A stretch of 64,000 nt of DNA from Mycobacterium triplex (GTDB lineage: Bacteria; Actinomycetota; Actinomycetes; Mycobacteriales; Mycobacteriaceae), in the NCBI RefSeq assembly GCF_000689255.1, contig NZ_HG964447.1, positions 372,001 through 436,000 on the forward strand, given 5' to 3'. The notes beneath the pieces are model-generated. The model was not told the origin of the DNA and did not search any database. It saw nothing but the letters and a program-made list of their open reading frames with translations. Positions within the stretch are counted from its first letter, which is position 1. The number at the start of each line of letters is the position of its first letter. Shown here piece after piece: positions 18,226 through 27,559 of the stretch. The position numbers were made by a program, and so were the translations under genes.

Positions 18226-19803
18226 CTACGCGGCGGCGAGTTGTGTTTGTAGCTGGTCGACAAGTTGTCGAAGTGTATGGGAGTTGGAGGCGCCGCCATA
18301 GGTGTACCCGTCAGGCCGGATGAGCAGCGCCGTAACTGCATTGTGCGACAGCCAATCTGTCAGGCGCACATCGGCACCGAGGTAATGGCTCGGTTGGCCG
18401 GGATCTAGAGCGATGACGTGGGTGCCGATCGCTTGCAGAAACTCAGTGCGTTTCGAGCCGAGGGTGCGGGGGGCTGGTTCGCTGGTGGTTGTGATGAGGA
18501 GAAAACCCGGGCTGAAGAGCTCGTCGCTCAAGCAGGGGCCGTCTTGGGTTTGCAGGCGAGGTTGTATCGCGTACATTCCGGCGATGCTGTCTTCGGTTGA
18601 ACTGCTGCGGATTCCGTACGAGATTGCTGGAAGGGATGGTGTTGGTGGAACTGCACCAGCTCGTAGTGCGGCATCACGCTGGGCTGCCTGTGCGGGATCG
18701 AGAGTGCAGCTGTGCTGGCCCATGAGCAACGATTGTTGGATTGCAGCGTCATTGAGCGGCTTTCTCTCTACGGTGTAGCTATCGAGAAGTGCGGGTGCGG
18801 CGAGGCGCCGCAGCACCAGGTCGAGTTTCCACGCGAGATTGGCGACATCAGCAATGCCTGAACACATCCCTCTGCCCATGAACGGCGGCATGAGATGCGC
18901 TGAGTCACCAGCCAGCAGTATGCGGTTGTCCCGCAGGGTATTTGCGCTCAGCGAGCGAAACTGATAGACGGCGTGGCGGACCAGTGTTGCGTTAGCGGGC
19001 GTGGCGTAGGATTGGAGTAGTTGCCAGACACGTGGCTCGGTGAAGTCGCCGGCGTGTTCTCCATCGAGCAGCATGAACTCCCACCGTCGATGCGTGCGTC
19101 CGTTGGCGATCATGGCGCTGGGTCGTTTGGGGTCGCACATCTGCGCCAGCCGCGGAAGCGACTTGAACGTGGATGGGTCATCGGGTCGGATGTCGACAAC
19201 TAACCAGTTCTCGCTGAATCCGAAATCGTCGAGCGAGATTGTCGATGATGAGCGCACGACGGAATTAGCACCGTCAGCGCCAATTACCCAGCGTGCGTTG
19301 ACGGTACGAGATTTCTGGGTCGGCCCGGATTCGGTTGAGATCGTTGGCAATAAAGTGAGCTGGACAGAGTCGGCGAATTGCACGATACGTTGGACCTGCC
19401 AGCCGCGGTCGACTCTGACAGACGGGTGCCGGCGCACGGCTAGATCCAGTGCCCGCTCGATCGTAGGTTGGTAGAAAAGGTAGGCCGCGGCCCATCCCGA
19501 GGGGTGTGGTGTGGTGAAGTCGATCTCTAGCGCGGGTTCGCCGTCCGCGCCGAACCATAGATATCGATCGACGGGCAGGGTTTCGCTATCGATGTCAGCA
19601 TCCATACCGAGTCGGTGAAAGATGCGGCGGACTTCTCCGTCGAATCCGACCGCTCGGGGCAACGGGTAAGGCTCGAGATGGCGCTCGATGACCAAGACGC
19701 GGTGACCGTACTGGCCGAGTAGGGCTGCGGCGGTTTGGCCGACGGGGCCGTAACCGACGATAGCGACATCGACGTCAATGTCGGCTGGCCGAATCGTTGT
19801 CAT
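18226..19803 (-). CDS. FAD-dependent aromatic monooxygenase (MhpA-like)
   Basis: 525 residues of the PHBH/MhpA class. The N-terminal FAD motif is VGYGPVGQTAA, a DG-type motif lies at VIGADGANS, and the second FAD motif LLAGDSAHLMPPFMGRGMCSG is strongly conserved. A thioredoxin-like C-terminal region follows. Such enzymes hydroxylate phenolic rings ortho to an existing hydroxyl using NAD(P)H and O2. It lies downstream of the mce operon and on the same strand, so the imported compound may be its substrate or precursor. A second, distinct MhpA-like enzyme is encoded at 33286-34939. Confidence 0.87.
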   Translation of the reverse strand: MTTIRPADIDVDVAIVGYGPVGQTAAALLGQYGHRVLVIERHLEPYPLPRAVGFDGEVRRIFHRLGMDADIDSETLPVDRYLWFGADGEPALEIDFTTPHPSGWAAAYLFYQPTIERALDLAVRRHPSVRVDRGWQVQRIVQFADSVQLTLLPTISTESGPTQKSRTVNARWVIGADGANSVVRSSSTISLDDFGFSENWLVVDIRPDDPSTFKSLPRLAQMCDPKRPSAMIANGRTHRRWEFMLLDGEHAGDFTEPRVWQLLQSYATPANATLVRHAVYQFRSLSANTLRDNRILLAGDSAHLMPPFMGRGMCSGIADVANLAWKLDLVLRRLAAPALLDSYTVERKPLNDAAIQQSLLMGQHSCTLDPAQAAQRDAALRAGAVPPTPSLPAISYGIRSSSTEDSIAGMYAIQPRLQTQDGPCLSDELFSPGFLLITTTSEPAPRTLGSKRTEFLQAIGTHVIALDPGQPSHYLGADVRLTDWLSHNAVTALLIRPDGYTYGGASNSHTLRQLVDQLQTQLAAA

Positions 19804-19857
19804 GGTATGGGGTCCTGTCTAGTTGGTCGGTACAACGCGGGCCGGAGTATCTCTGTG

Positions 19858-20550
19858 TTATTGCGGCGGCATCGCGGGTGGTGGGTACACCCCGCGCAGG
19901 ATCCACGGAAACCAGTTGATGCCGAATTCGAGTTCGTCGCTGGCGTCGTAGTCGGGGCTGGGATCTAGTGGAACGTCTTCAGGAATGACAACGGCTGCCT
20001 GCGGCCCAGTTTGCTGTCGGGCGGGGACGGGGTGAGGCGGTTCCTTCGGTTGGCCGTAGACGGCTACCAGAACAGTGCGATCGGGGCTGTTTTCCGACCA
20101 CACACCGATTTGTGTGTGGCTGCAATCTGACATGATCGCCAAGTAGGCAGGGTTGTGATACCACTGATTGATCAACTCGATTCCGCTGATCGCAAGGGCG
20201 GGGTTGATCGCCACCGTTTCGGCCACGTTGCCGTGAAAACCGGCGGCGTTGGCGCGGTCTTGTGCCGTGGATCCATCAGAACCATTGTCGCCGTCGAGGT
20301 TTCGATTGGTCAGAACGTCGTGGGTGTGGCGTTGGGCGGCGAGCTGCAGTTGCGGGTTGATCCTGATGTCGTTGGTGCAGCCAGCCTGATGCTGAACGGT
20401 GTAGACGTTGGCGACCACACTATCGTTGAGGCGTTTGTTGTTGGGTATCAGCGTATTGTTGTCGCCGTCGGCGTGGGCGGCGGGAGCGATCAGTATCGCG
20501 GCGGCAGCCGAGACGCTCAGGCTGGCCCGGGTCAGTAGGTGGTATCGCAT
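19858..20550 (-). CDS. Exported CAP-domain (SCP/PR-1) protein
   Basis: 230 residues with a clear signal peptide (cleavage near AHA/DG at about 28). A CAP domain follows, with HTHDVL, AETVAIN, WYHNPAYLAIM and HTQIGVW. The C-terminus is proline-rich. CAP proteins of mycobacteria are secreted and several bind lipids; molecular function here is not known. It sits directly after the mce-associated genes and is probably part of that operon, in keeping with a role at the cell envelope in substrate capture. Confidence 0.82.
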   Translation of the reverse strand: MRYHLLTRASLSVSAAAAILIAPAAHADGDNNTLIPNNKRLNDSVVANVYTVQHQAGCTNDIRINPQLQLAAQRHTHDVLTNRNLDGDNGSDGSTAQDRANAAGFHGNVAETVAINPALAISGIELINQWYHNPAYLAIMSDCSHTQIGVWSENSPDRTVLVAVYGQPKEPPHPVPARQQTGPQAAVVIPEDVPLDPSPDYDASDELEFGINWFPWILRGVYPPPAMPPQ

Positions 20551-20888
20551 GATTGGGTTCCTTTCGGCTGGACATCAGCGACGGCGGGTGGCGAGCAGCG
20601 TTGCTAAGACATTGGGACAGGTGATTTGCGGTCGGCGCTGGTCGTTAGCCACCGGATAGACCAGCTGCGTGCAGAGCCGGCGTCGCGTTGTGGCACAGCG
20701 GGTTTGCTGAGAACGAGGATGTGACAGCAGGGTTCAAGGCGGCTGGGGCGTTGCGGAAGTCGCGGCGCTGCGCCGAAGCTTGAGGGGGCCCTCAGCGTTG
20801 AAATCGGACGAGTATTCCGACGACCTGAGGTCGGCGACCGCATCGGGGTTAGCGGTGTCGCTGTGCCGTCTGGAATTCGCATTTGAGA
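20551..20888. other. Gap between CAP-domain gene and mce-associated gene
   Basis: 338 bp with no supported gene or structure. The leftward ORF across it is rich in Arg, Ser and Pro and looks like chance. A secondary promoter for the CAP gene could lie here, but none is obvious. Confidence 0.4.
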
Positions 20889-21533
20889 TCAGACCGGGTC
20901 GAAGCCGGAGATCAGCCACGTTCCGGCGAGGTTATCAAGGCTCACTCGCACAGCCGAAGCGGTTTGGCTGGGTGCGCCGTTGCCGACCGTGACGGTCTGG
21001 TTCACGAATACCAAGACAACGGCATGCTGCGCGCTTGCCGATACGGATGCGGCCGCCGGGACAGTGGCTTGGGCGGTGATCTGTCGCTGTTGAGCGGCCG
21101 GGATGACCACGTCGTGGGTGAGTGAGGTGTATGAGTCGCGGAACTGACCGGTGAGGCGATCACGTGCGTCATTGAGTTGCTTGTCAACGGTATCGGGCCG
21201 ATACGACAGCAATGCTGCGGTGGCATCGCGGGCTTTCTGTACGCTTTGGATTGCCGCGGTATCCGCTTGGTGGGCCGAGGAGATCTGCCACCGCGCGAAT
21301 GCGGCCGTCAACGTCGATAGCAGCGCGATGGCTGGCAGTAGTGCGAAGACTGCGATACGAATCCAACGACGCGGTTGTCCGGAAGCCGGCGAGGCGTCGT
21401 CGGGCAACGTTGTTGCTTCCGAATCCGGGCCCGTGGCATCGGAGTTAGTTGTGTCGTCGAGGCCGGTGGCTGTTTCGTCCGTACAGTCGGCCATATCGTC
21501 GGCAGGTTCGGTGTGGTTGCGGGTGATTGCCAT
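20889..21533 (-). CDS. Mce-associated membrane protein
   Basis: 214 residues: an acidic, Thr/Asp-rich cytoplasmic N-terminus (about 1-50), one transmembrane helix (IRIAVFALLPAIALLSTLTA), then an outside domain of the Mce-associated type (QKARDATAALLSYRPDTVDKQL, RDRLTGQFRDSY). Mas proteins accompany mce operons and are thought to stabilise or assist the Mce transporter. It is the second of two adjacent paralogues of the same layout. Spacing to the upstream paralogue is 62 bp. Confidence 0.85.
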   Translation of the reverse strand: MAITRNHTEPADDMADCTDETATGLDDTTNSDATGPDSEATTLPDDASPASGQPRRWIRIAVFALLPAIALLSTLTAAFARWQISSAHQADTAAIQSVQKARDATAALLSYRPDTVDKQLNDARDRLTGQFRDSYTSLTHDVVIPAAQQRQITAQATVPAAASVSASAQHAVVLVFVNQTVTVGNGAPSQTASAVRVSLDNLAGTWLISGFDPV

Positions 21534-21595
21534 GGCGTGCTGTGTCTTTCAGATCGGATACGAGTGATCAGCTGGGTCGTGGATGAGCTGCTTTG

Positions 21596-22297
21596 CTAGG
21601 GAACAAATTCGACGTTGGCGACCTTGGCGTCGTTACCGATTTTTCGCACTACAATGCGCATCCGCCACGCTCGGGACGATTGGTCGGGGGATCCGGAGTT
21701 GGTGGTTTTGACGCTGACGGCGACGAGAACTTGTGCGTCATCAGGGGTTTCGGATTCAATACCAGCTTCGGTAACGCTGCCGACAGACTTGGATTTGGCT
21801 TGTTTGACTACGTCGATAAAGGGTTGTGCACGTTTGGAGAAGTCGTCGTAGAAGGTTCCGGTTGCTGAGGCCACGATGCGTTGGACATCAGTGTCGGCTT
21901 GTTGCCAGTCGATGGTGGTGAGGTTGAGCGCGGCTTGTTTACCGGTTTGTAGGAACAGTTGGCGTTGGCGTTGGTCTTGGTGGGCGTGGTAGGCGCTCAG
22001 GGTGAGCCATCCGGCTAGCGTGGCTAGGGCAATTGTGGCGGCGACGACGGTTGCGATGGCCCGGCGTGAAGGTTGAACGCGTTGCCGGATTGTCGCCGAC
22101 GAAATCTCTTGGGCAGTACTGGTTTCGGTGGTGTCGGCTGCATCGTTCTCAGTGTTGTCGGCGATGGTTTCGCTGTCCTGGTGGTCGCTTTGCGTCGTTG
22201 CAGCGACCCCTGGGGCATCGGGGCTTGCGGTGTCGATCGCGGGGGTATCGGTGAGCTGGCGGGTCACCCGGCGGGCGGCGTGAGCAGTGTCTGCCAT
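21596..22297 (-). CDS. Mce-associated membrane protein
   Basis: 233 residues with the same plan as its neighbour: a long acidic Thr-rich N-terminus (about 1-75), one membrane helix (AIATVVAATIALATLAGWLTL), and an external domain (QTGKQAALNLTTIDWQQADTD, GTFYDDFSKRAQPFIDVV). It overlaps the end of mceF by 34 nt, so it belongs to the operon. It is presumed to sit in the cell envelope with the Mce complex. Confidence 0.85.
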   Translation of the reverse strand: MADTAHAARRVTRQLTDTPAIDTASPDAPGVAATTQSDHQDSETIADNTENDAADTTETSTAQEISSATIRQRVQPSRRAIATVVAATIALATLAGWLTLSAYHAHQDQRQRQLFLQTGKQAALNLTTIDWQQADTDVQRIVASATGTFYDDFSKRAQPFIDVVKQAKSKSVGSVTEAGIESETPDDAQVLVAVSVKTTNSGSPDQSSRAWRMRIVVRKIGNDAKVANVEFVP

Positions 22298-23733
22298 GTT
22301 TTCTCCTGATTTTGCGAATGGGCTAGGTCACCCTGGCGGTAGCGCTTTCCGTCGGGGCCGATGTATTCGCCTGTGGCGGGGTCGTATTCGGCGACGGCCA
22401 GCGGAGGCGGTGTGTTGGCCGGCGGTGTTGGCGGGTTGGATTGCGCGGTGGGCGCCGCGGGAATACGCGGTTGGGGAACGGGTTGCCCGGACAGCGTGGC
22501 GTTGGGGTCGCCTTTCCAGTTCGTGCCGTCGTTGAGCGGGACGTAGTTCTCCTCGCTTTCACACATTTGCACGGTGGGTGCGCGTTTCCCGGGTTTGGTT
22601 TCACACGGGGTGTTGCGGACACCGCGCACATTGAAGGGGGCGTCTTGGGGGATTCGGCAGTACAGGTCGCCGTCTGGGCGGTTGGGGTAGTCTTCGTAGC
22701 TTTGGACTCGAACTTGTTGGGGCGGAAGGAATCCGGTGTTACACACGGGCGGGAGGTTGAGGTTGAGGTTGAAGCTGATGTAGGCGCCCTTGTAGGCCTG
22801 TTTGGTGTTGCGGTTGGCCGCGGTCAGAGCCTGCATGATTTGGGTGCCTTGGGGTAGCAGGACGAGGAGTTGTTCGATGTTGGGTGCAAAGGTGATGGCT
22901 ACCTGGTCGAGGCTGACGAGGTTGGCTAAAAGAATCGGCAGGGTCGGCTGGAGCCGTTCGAAGAGCTGGCGGGCTTCGTTGGTGGTGTCGGGACCGGTGC
23001 GCAGAATCTGCTTGAGGGATTCGTCGTGGCGACGGAGTTGCTCGGTGATGGTGGCTGCGTGGGCGCTCCACGCGGCGATGGAGTCGGTGCTGTCAGCTTG
23101 ACTGTTGAGGACCGGTGGAGTTCGGTCGATGAGGGTGGTCAGGTCGGCGAGGTCGCTGTGGGCGGCTGCTGCCAACTGGCTGGAGCCTTTGACGATGCGT
23201 GCTAGCTCTGGGCCCAGTCCTTCAAACGCGGTGTAGGACTCATCGATGACGGTGCGCACATTGTCGCCGGGGATGGCTTGCAGACCGCGGTTGGTGGCGT
23301 CGAGCAAGGTGTTGATGTCTTCGGGTACCGAAACGTTGCTCGCGGAGATCACCGAGCCGTCGTGCAGGGGTGCCGAGGTGGCGTCTCGTGGCAGCAGAGC
23401 GACGAAATTTTCTCCCACGGCCGTTTGGCTGTGCACTTCGGCTCTGAGGTTGGAGGGAATGTGCACCCCGGAGTCCAAGGACAGGTGCGCTTGGACCCCG
23501 CGGTCGCTGAGTTCGACGGTTTCGACCCGGCCTACTTCGGTGCCGCGGTAGGTGACGTTAGCGCGCGGGTAGAGTCCTGCGGCTTCGGGCAGTTGCAGTG
23601 TGACGTCATAGCGTCCGATGCCGAACAGCATCGCGGGCAGGCCGATGTACTGCACGGTGGTGACGGCGGCGCCGGTGAGGGCGACGACGGTAAAGATGAT
23701 CAGTTGGATCTTGATCCGTAGCGTTAGTCGCAT
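22264..23733 (-). CDS. mceF: Mce family protein MceF
   Basis: 489 residues, last of six Mce proteins. It has an N-terminal membrane helix (IQLIIFTVVALTGAAVTTV), an MCE domain (YDVTLQLPEAAGLYPRANVTYRGTEVGRV), then a long helical region and a low-complexity proline-rich tail. MCE proteins form a hydrophobic tunnel across the mycobacterial envelope that delivers lipids, sterols or other hydrophobic molecules to the YrbE permease. It starts 3 bp after mceE. Confidence 0.9.
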   Translation of the reverse strand: MRLTLRIKIQLIIFTVVALTGAAVTTVQYIGLPAMLFGIGRYDVTLQLPEAAGLYPRANVTYRGTEVGRVETVELSDRGVQAHLSLDSGVHIPSNLRAEVHSQTAVGENFVALLPRDATSAPLHDGSVISASNVSVPEDINTLLDATNRGLQAIPGDNVRTVIDESYTAFEGLGPELARIVKGSSQLAAAAHSDLADLTTLIDRTPPVLNSQADSTDSIAAWSAHAATITEQLRRHDESLKQILRTGPDTTNEARQLFERLQPTLPILLANLVSLDQVAITFAPNIEQLLVLLPQGTQIMQALTAANRNTKQAYKGAYISFNLNLNLPPVCNTGFLPPQQVRVQSYEDYPNRPDGDLYCRIPQDAPFNVRGVRNTPCETKPGKRAPTVQMCESEENYVPLNDGTNWKGDPNATLSGQPVPQPRIPAAPTAQSNPPTPPANTPPPLAVAEYDPATGEYIGPDGKRYRQGDLAHSQNQEKTWQTLLTPPAG

Positions 23734-23736
23734 CAG

Positions 23737-24876
23737 TCAGCGGCCTTGATCGGAGCGATAAGGGGCGATCAGTGGGTTGCCCGCGGTATAGGGGCTGGGC
23801 AGTTGGCCGATGGTGCGTCCCCACTGCAGTTCCAGTTCGGTGAGATTGCCTTCGAATCGGGTGGCGGTGAAAAAGGACGAGTCGAGTCGGCTCAGGGTCA
23901 GATCGACGATGAGGGTGACGTTGGCGAAGTCACCCCGGAACCATTTCTGGACGGTTTCCTTGGGCCAGGGGAAGTCGGTGAGGAAGCTCAGTGCGCGTGT
24001 CATGGCAGGGCCCGCGTTGGCCAGCGAGTCAAGGACTGGGGCAAGGTCGCGCAGTTCTTTGACGAAGTTGTCTTTGGTTTGGCGGACGGCGTCAGCAGAA
24101 AGTGCGCTGAATTTGCTGAAGTGGTCGGCGGCCTCAGCGAGGGTCTGGCGTTGTTGTTTGAGGACCGCCAGCGCGTCGGGGATGGTGCGCAGTGCGTTGT
24201 CCAGTACGGGTTTATCGTCGGCAAACTGGCCGACGAGCTTGTTGAGGCTGTCGGTGGCCGCGATGATGTCGCCGGTTTGATCGTTGAGTCTGTTGGTGTA
24301 GGTGTCGATCTGGGCAATGAGGTCGCGCAGGTCGTTTTCGCGGCCGGCCAGCGCGGTACTAAACGCTGCGGTGATGTCTTGCAGTTGGCCGATGCCACCG
24401 CCATTGAGTAGCAGCGATACCGCTGCCAGGGTTTGTTCGGTGGAGGGGTAGGCGCCAGCCGAAGCGAGCGGGATCAGCGCTCCGTCGCGCAGTTTGCCTT
24501 GCGGCGCCACACCTTTGGGGGCTGCCAGTTCGATGTGTAGGGAACCGAGCAGGCTGGTCTGCCCGACGGTGGCCACCGCGTTGGCGGGCAGGTCGACGTC
24601 GCCGTTGAGTCGCATGGTTACCAGGGCGTGCCAGCCCTGGCGTTCAATTTTGGAGACAGCGCCCACGGTGACGTCGCCGACGCGCACGCGGGAGTTCTGT
24701 TGGATGTTGTTGACGTCGGGCAGTTGGGCTTGGATGGTGAAGGCGCCGGGCCCGTGGCCTTGGGTGCCAGGTAGCGGCAGGGAATTCAATCCATGCCAGC
24801 CGCAGCCGGTAAGCGCTGCACCAAGCGCCACAGTCAGCACCGCGAAGAATGCCGCGCGGCCGGTCTGGGTGGTCAT
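23737..24876 (-). CDS. mceE: Mce family lipoprotein MceE (LprN type)
   Basis: 379 residues with a lipoprotein signal peptide and lipobox LTGC at Cys25, as in LprK/LprN-type MceE proteins. The MCE domain follows (FTIQAQLPDVNNIQQNSRVRVGDVTVG), then the helical needle-forming region. The start overlaps the mceD stop by 4 nt (ATGA). The lipid anchor would place it at the outer face of the cytoplasmic membrane. Confidence 0.92.
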   Translation of the reverse strand: MTTQTGRAAFFAVLTVALGAALTGCGWHGLNSLPLPGTQGHGPGAFTIQAQLPDVNNIQQNSRVRVGDVTVGAVSKIERQGWHALVTMRLNGDVDLPANAVATVGQTSLLGSLHIELAAPKGVAPQGKLRDGALIPLASAGAYPSTEQTLAAVSLLLNGGGIGQLQDITAAFSTALAGRENDLRDLIAQIDTYTNRLNDQTGDIIAATDSLNKLVGQFADDKPVLDNALRTIPDALAVLKQQRQTLAEAADHFSKFSALSADAVRQTKDNFVKELRDLAPVLDSLANAGPAMTRALSFLTDFPWPKETVQKWFRGDFANVTLIVDLTLSRLDSSFFTATRFEGNLTELELQWGRTIGQLPSPYTAGNPLIAPYRSDQGR

Positions 24877-26201
24877 GAGCCTCCTTCGGGTGGCATCATC
24901 AGGCCCCGCAGCCCGTCGGCGGGATTCGTCGGTTGGGCTTCGGCGGGCAGCGCCTGCGCTGGTGGTGGCGCTTGCGGTGCGGGCGGGTTGGGTGCGGGCT
25001 GGGGTGGGATGTAGTCAGGGCGCAGCGAGTCTTGGCTGTAGGTGACTTCGTTGGGTCGTGCGATGGGCCCCACAAAGGGATTGAGTCCGATGGGGGGGAA
25101 GTTGTATTGCCGGTTTTTGATAATTGGTGCCAGATATTGCACGCAGAGTTTGGCTGCTTGTTCGGCACCCAGGCGCGATGCAGCCTGGATCGCGCCGCAC
25201 ACGAAGGTGATGGGGTTGGCGAATTGGTTGATCGCCAAGGCGCCGGCTAGGGCCGCTTGTGCTGGGTGGTAAATGTTGACGAAGTTCGACAGCGTGGTAG
25301 GCGTGACGTGCAGGACTTGTTTGAGGTCATCGAGATGGTTGGTGAGTTCAGTCGTGATCGAGGCGAGCCGATCCGTGGTGGTGCCCAACGCGTCGCGGTG
25401 TTCGGCGAGGAAGGTCTTCACATCACCGACCGCGGCACTGAAATCATCGAGGGCTTGGCCGATTTCGTTGGGGTCATTGGCGATCAGGCCGCTGACCTGA
25501 GCCAGATTCTTGTTCAGTTGCATCATCTGTTCAGTGCTGTCTTGCAAGGCGCTGGCCAGCATCGCGAGGTTCTTCACGGTGCCGAAGATGTCTGCGCGGT
25601 GGTCGCCCAGCGCGGACAGTGTTTGGGACAGTTGGATGACGGTGTCGCGCATGTGGGCGCCTTGTCCGCGCAGGTTGTCGGCGGCGGTGTTGATCAACGA
25701 GCCCAGCGTGCTCACGCCGCCGGGTTGTGTCGGCTGCAGGGTGTCGGTCAGCTTTTTCAGTTGCTGACGAAAGTCGTCGTATTCGACGGGGACGGCCGTG
25801 CGGTCTCGCGGGATGACCGCGTGGTCGCCCAATAACGGCCCGGCGTGGTAGGCGGGGGTGAGTTGGATCGCGCGGGCGGTAACCAGCGACGGGGACAAAA
25901 TGACAGCCTTGGCGTCGGCGGGGACGCGGTATTTCGCATCGACCCAAAATGAGATCTTCACCTGCTGGGGTTGAGGGTCGATACGCTCGATCTTGCCGAC
26001 GGTGACCCCGAGAATGCGTACATCGTCGTTGGCGAAGACGCCGTTGCTGTTGTCGAAGTATGCGGTGAGGTGAGTTCGGGGGTTCGTGGCGGGACGGATG
26101 ACGATGGTCAGGACTCCGCCAATCAAGGTGAGCGCGAGTACCGTAGCGAGGACGCGCCGCCGAGTCGGCAGCCAGGTGCGGCGGGTCGTGGTCGTTGTCA
26201 T
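24873..26201 (-). CDS. mceD: Mce family protein MceD
   Basis: 442 residues: a basic N-terminus, a membrane helix (RRVLATVLALTLIGGVLTIVI), an MCE domain (LTAYFDNSNGVFANDDVRILGVTVGKI), the helical segment and a proline/alanine-rich tail. The ATG overlaps the mceC stop (ATGA). It is a structural part of the Mce tunnel. No truncation or frame problem is visible. Confidence 0.9.
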   Translation of the reverse strand: MTTTTTRRTWLPTRRRVLATVLALTLIGGVLTIVIRPATNPRTHLTAYFDNSNGVFANDDVRILGVTVGKIERIDPQPQQVKISFWVDAKYRVPADAKAVILSPSLVTARAIQLTPAYHAGPLLGDHAVIPRDRTAVPVEYDDFRQQLKKLTDTLQPTQPGGVSTLGSLINTAADNLRGQGAHMRDTVIQLSQTLSALGDHRADIFGTVKNLAMLASALQDSTEQMMQLNKNLAQVSGLIANDPNEIGQALDDFSAAVGDVKTFLAEHRDALGTTTDRLASITTELTNHLDDLKQVLHVTPTTLSNFVNIYHPAQAALAGALAINQFANPITFVCGAIQAASRLGAEQAAKLCVQYLAPIIKNRQYNFPPIGLNPFVGPIARPNEVTYSQDSLRPDYIPPQPAPNPPAPQAPPPAQALPAEAQPTNPADGLRGLMMPPEGGS

Positions 26202-27559
26202 GGATGGGTCTCTCCCGGTGGCGGATTCGGCGTCGGAGCACTGGGTTGCGGGACCTCGCTGGGTGCGGGCACATAGACCGGCCGGGGTGTCGGCTCGGGG
26301 ATCGACTGATGGCCGGGCGGTTCAGGTGCGGGAGGCCCTGGCGGCGGCCCGCCGGGTGGGGGTGCGGGTTCGGGCTCGCGGTAGGGGTAGCAACCCGGCC
26401 CCGGCAGCGGGCACGGATGATCGCCGGGGTTTCCGGTGATCGCATCGGGCAGGGTCCGATTGGGCTCGCCGCCTTGTCCTGTTCTGGGGTAGGGGACAGG
26501 CAGTGGGGGTGTGCCGGGTTGGCCCGTCTGGGGATCGGTGCGCTGGGAGGGCAGTAAGACGTGGGGGTCGAGGCCGAGGTCGGAGAACGCCGCCGAGATG
26601 AAGGGCTGAAGGAACTGGCCAGGTAACAGATTGGAGACGTAGGCCTTGAAAAACGGTCCCGAGGACAGGGCTTCACCGAAGGACATCGCGTAGTCACCGA
26701 GCAGTTTGAGTGACTGCGTGACTTGCTGTTTGCGGTTGTCGACGATGGCAAGTACATCGTTGAGCTTGTCGAGGGCGGGTTTGAGCTGGGAGCGGTTGTC
26801 GGCGATGAAGCCCGAAAGCTGGCGGGATACCGCGGAGATATCACCGGCGAGGTGATCCAGTGCAGCGCTTTGGCTTTGCAGCTGAACGAACAGGGCATTC
26901 GCGTCGGCGATCAGCGCCACAACTTGGTCACTGCGTTTGGCCAGCACTGCGGTTGCCTTATGCGCGTCGGCCAGCAGTTGACGTAGCTGCTGGTCCCGTG
27001 TGTTGAGGGACTGGGAGAATCGTGCGACTCCTTGCACGGCGCCGGCCAAGTCGTTGGGGGTGTTGCGGAAGGTGTCGGCGAGGGTGGCCAGCGATTGGGA
27101 GATCTGGTCGGTGTTAAGGCCGCTGATGGTGGCGGTCAGATCGCCGAGCGCATCGGGCAGCTGGTAGGGCGACGAGGTGCGGTCTAGCGGAATTGGACCG
27201 TGTTGTTCACCGGTCCCGCGGGGCGTGACTTCCAGGATCTTGGTTCCCAGAAGACTTTTGGTTTTGATCGCCGCTTCGCTGTCGTCGCCGAGATGTACGT
27301 CATCGTTGATGTGGAAAGTGACCAAGACCCGTTCGCCGTCGAGCGCGATGTCGGAGACCTGCCCGGCACGAAACCCTGAGACTTGCACCGCGGCATACGG
27401 TGTCAACCCGCCGGCGTCGGCGAAGTAGGCCTGGTAGGTGGTTCCGGTGGTGAAGAACGGCAGTTTGTCGTACTCGAGGGCGGTCCCGACGATCGCTGCC
27501 GTCAGCGCTAGACCAAGAGCGCCCACGGCGAGGGGATTGCGCTGGTCGAGTGGTTTCAC
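26198..27559 (-). CDS. mceC: Mce family protein MceC
   Basis: 453 residues. A single N-terminal membrane helix is followed by an MCE domain (YQAYFADAGGLTPYAAVQVSGFRAGQV) and a helical region. The C-terminus is exceptionally proline-rich (about 80 residues), as is common in MceC. GTG at 27559 was chosen because it overlaps the mceB stop as GTGA, the coupling used across this operon; an upstream in-frame GTG (27571) would add four residues. Confidence 0.9.
   Translation of the reverse strand: MKPLDQRNPLAVGALGLALTAAIVGTALEYDKLPFFTTGTTYQAYFADAGGLTPYAAVQVSGFRAGQVSDIALDGERVLVTFHINDDVHLGDDSEAAIKTKSLLGTKILEVTPRGTGEQHGPIPLDRTSSPYQLPDALGDLTATISGLNTDQISQSLATLADTFRNTPNDLAGAVQGVARFSQSLNTRDQQLRQLLADAHKATAVLAKRSDQVVALIADANALFVQLQSQSAALDHLAGDISAVSRQLSGFIADNRSQLKPALDKLNDVLAIVDNRKQQVTQSLKLLGDYAMSFGEALSSGPFFKAYVSNLLPGQFLQPFISAAFSDLGLDPHVLLPSQRTDPQTGQPGTPPLPVPYPRTGQGGEPNRTLPDAITGNPGDHPCPLPGPGCYPYREPEPAPPPGGPPPGPPAPEPPGHQSIPEPTPRPVYVPAPSEVPQPSAPTPNPPPGETHP

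Noticed and set aside
25531..26898. 455-codon minus-strand ORF across mceC and mceD
   Set aside because: Out of frame with two clear Mce genes; composition (Ser/Arg/Pro/His) is that of a shadow frame.
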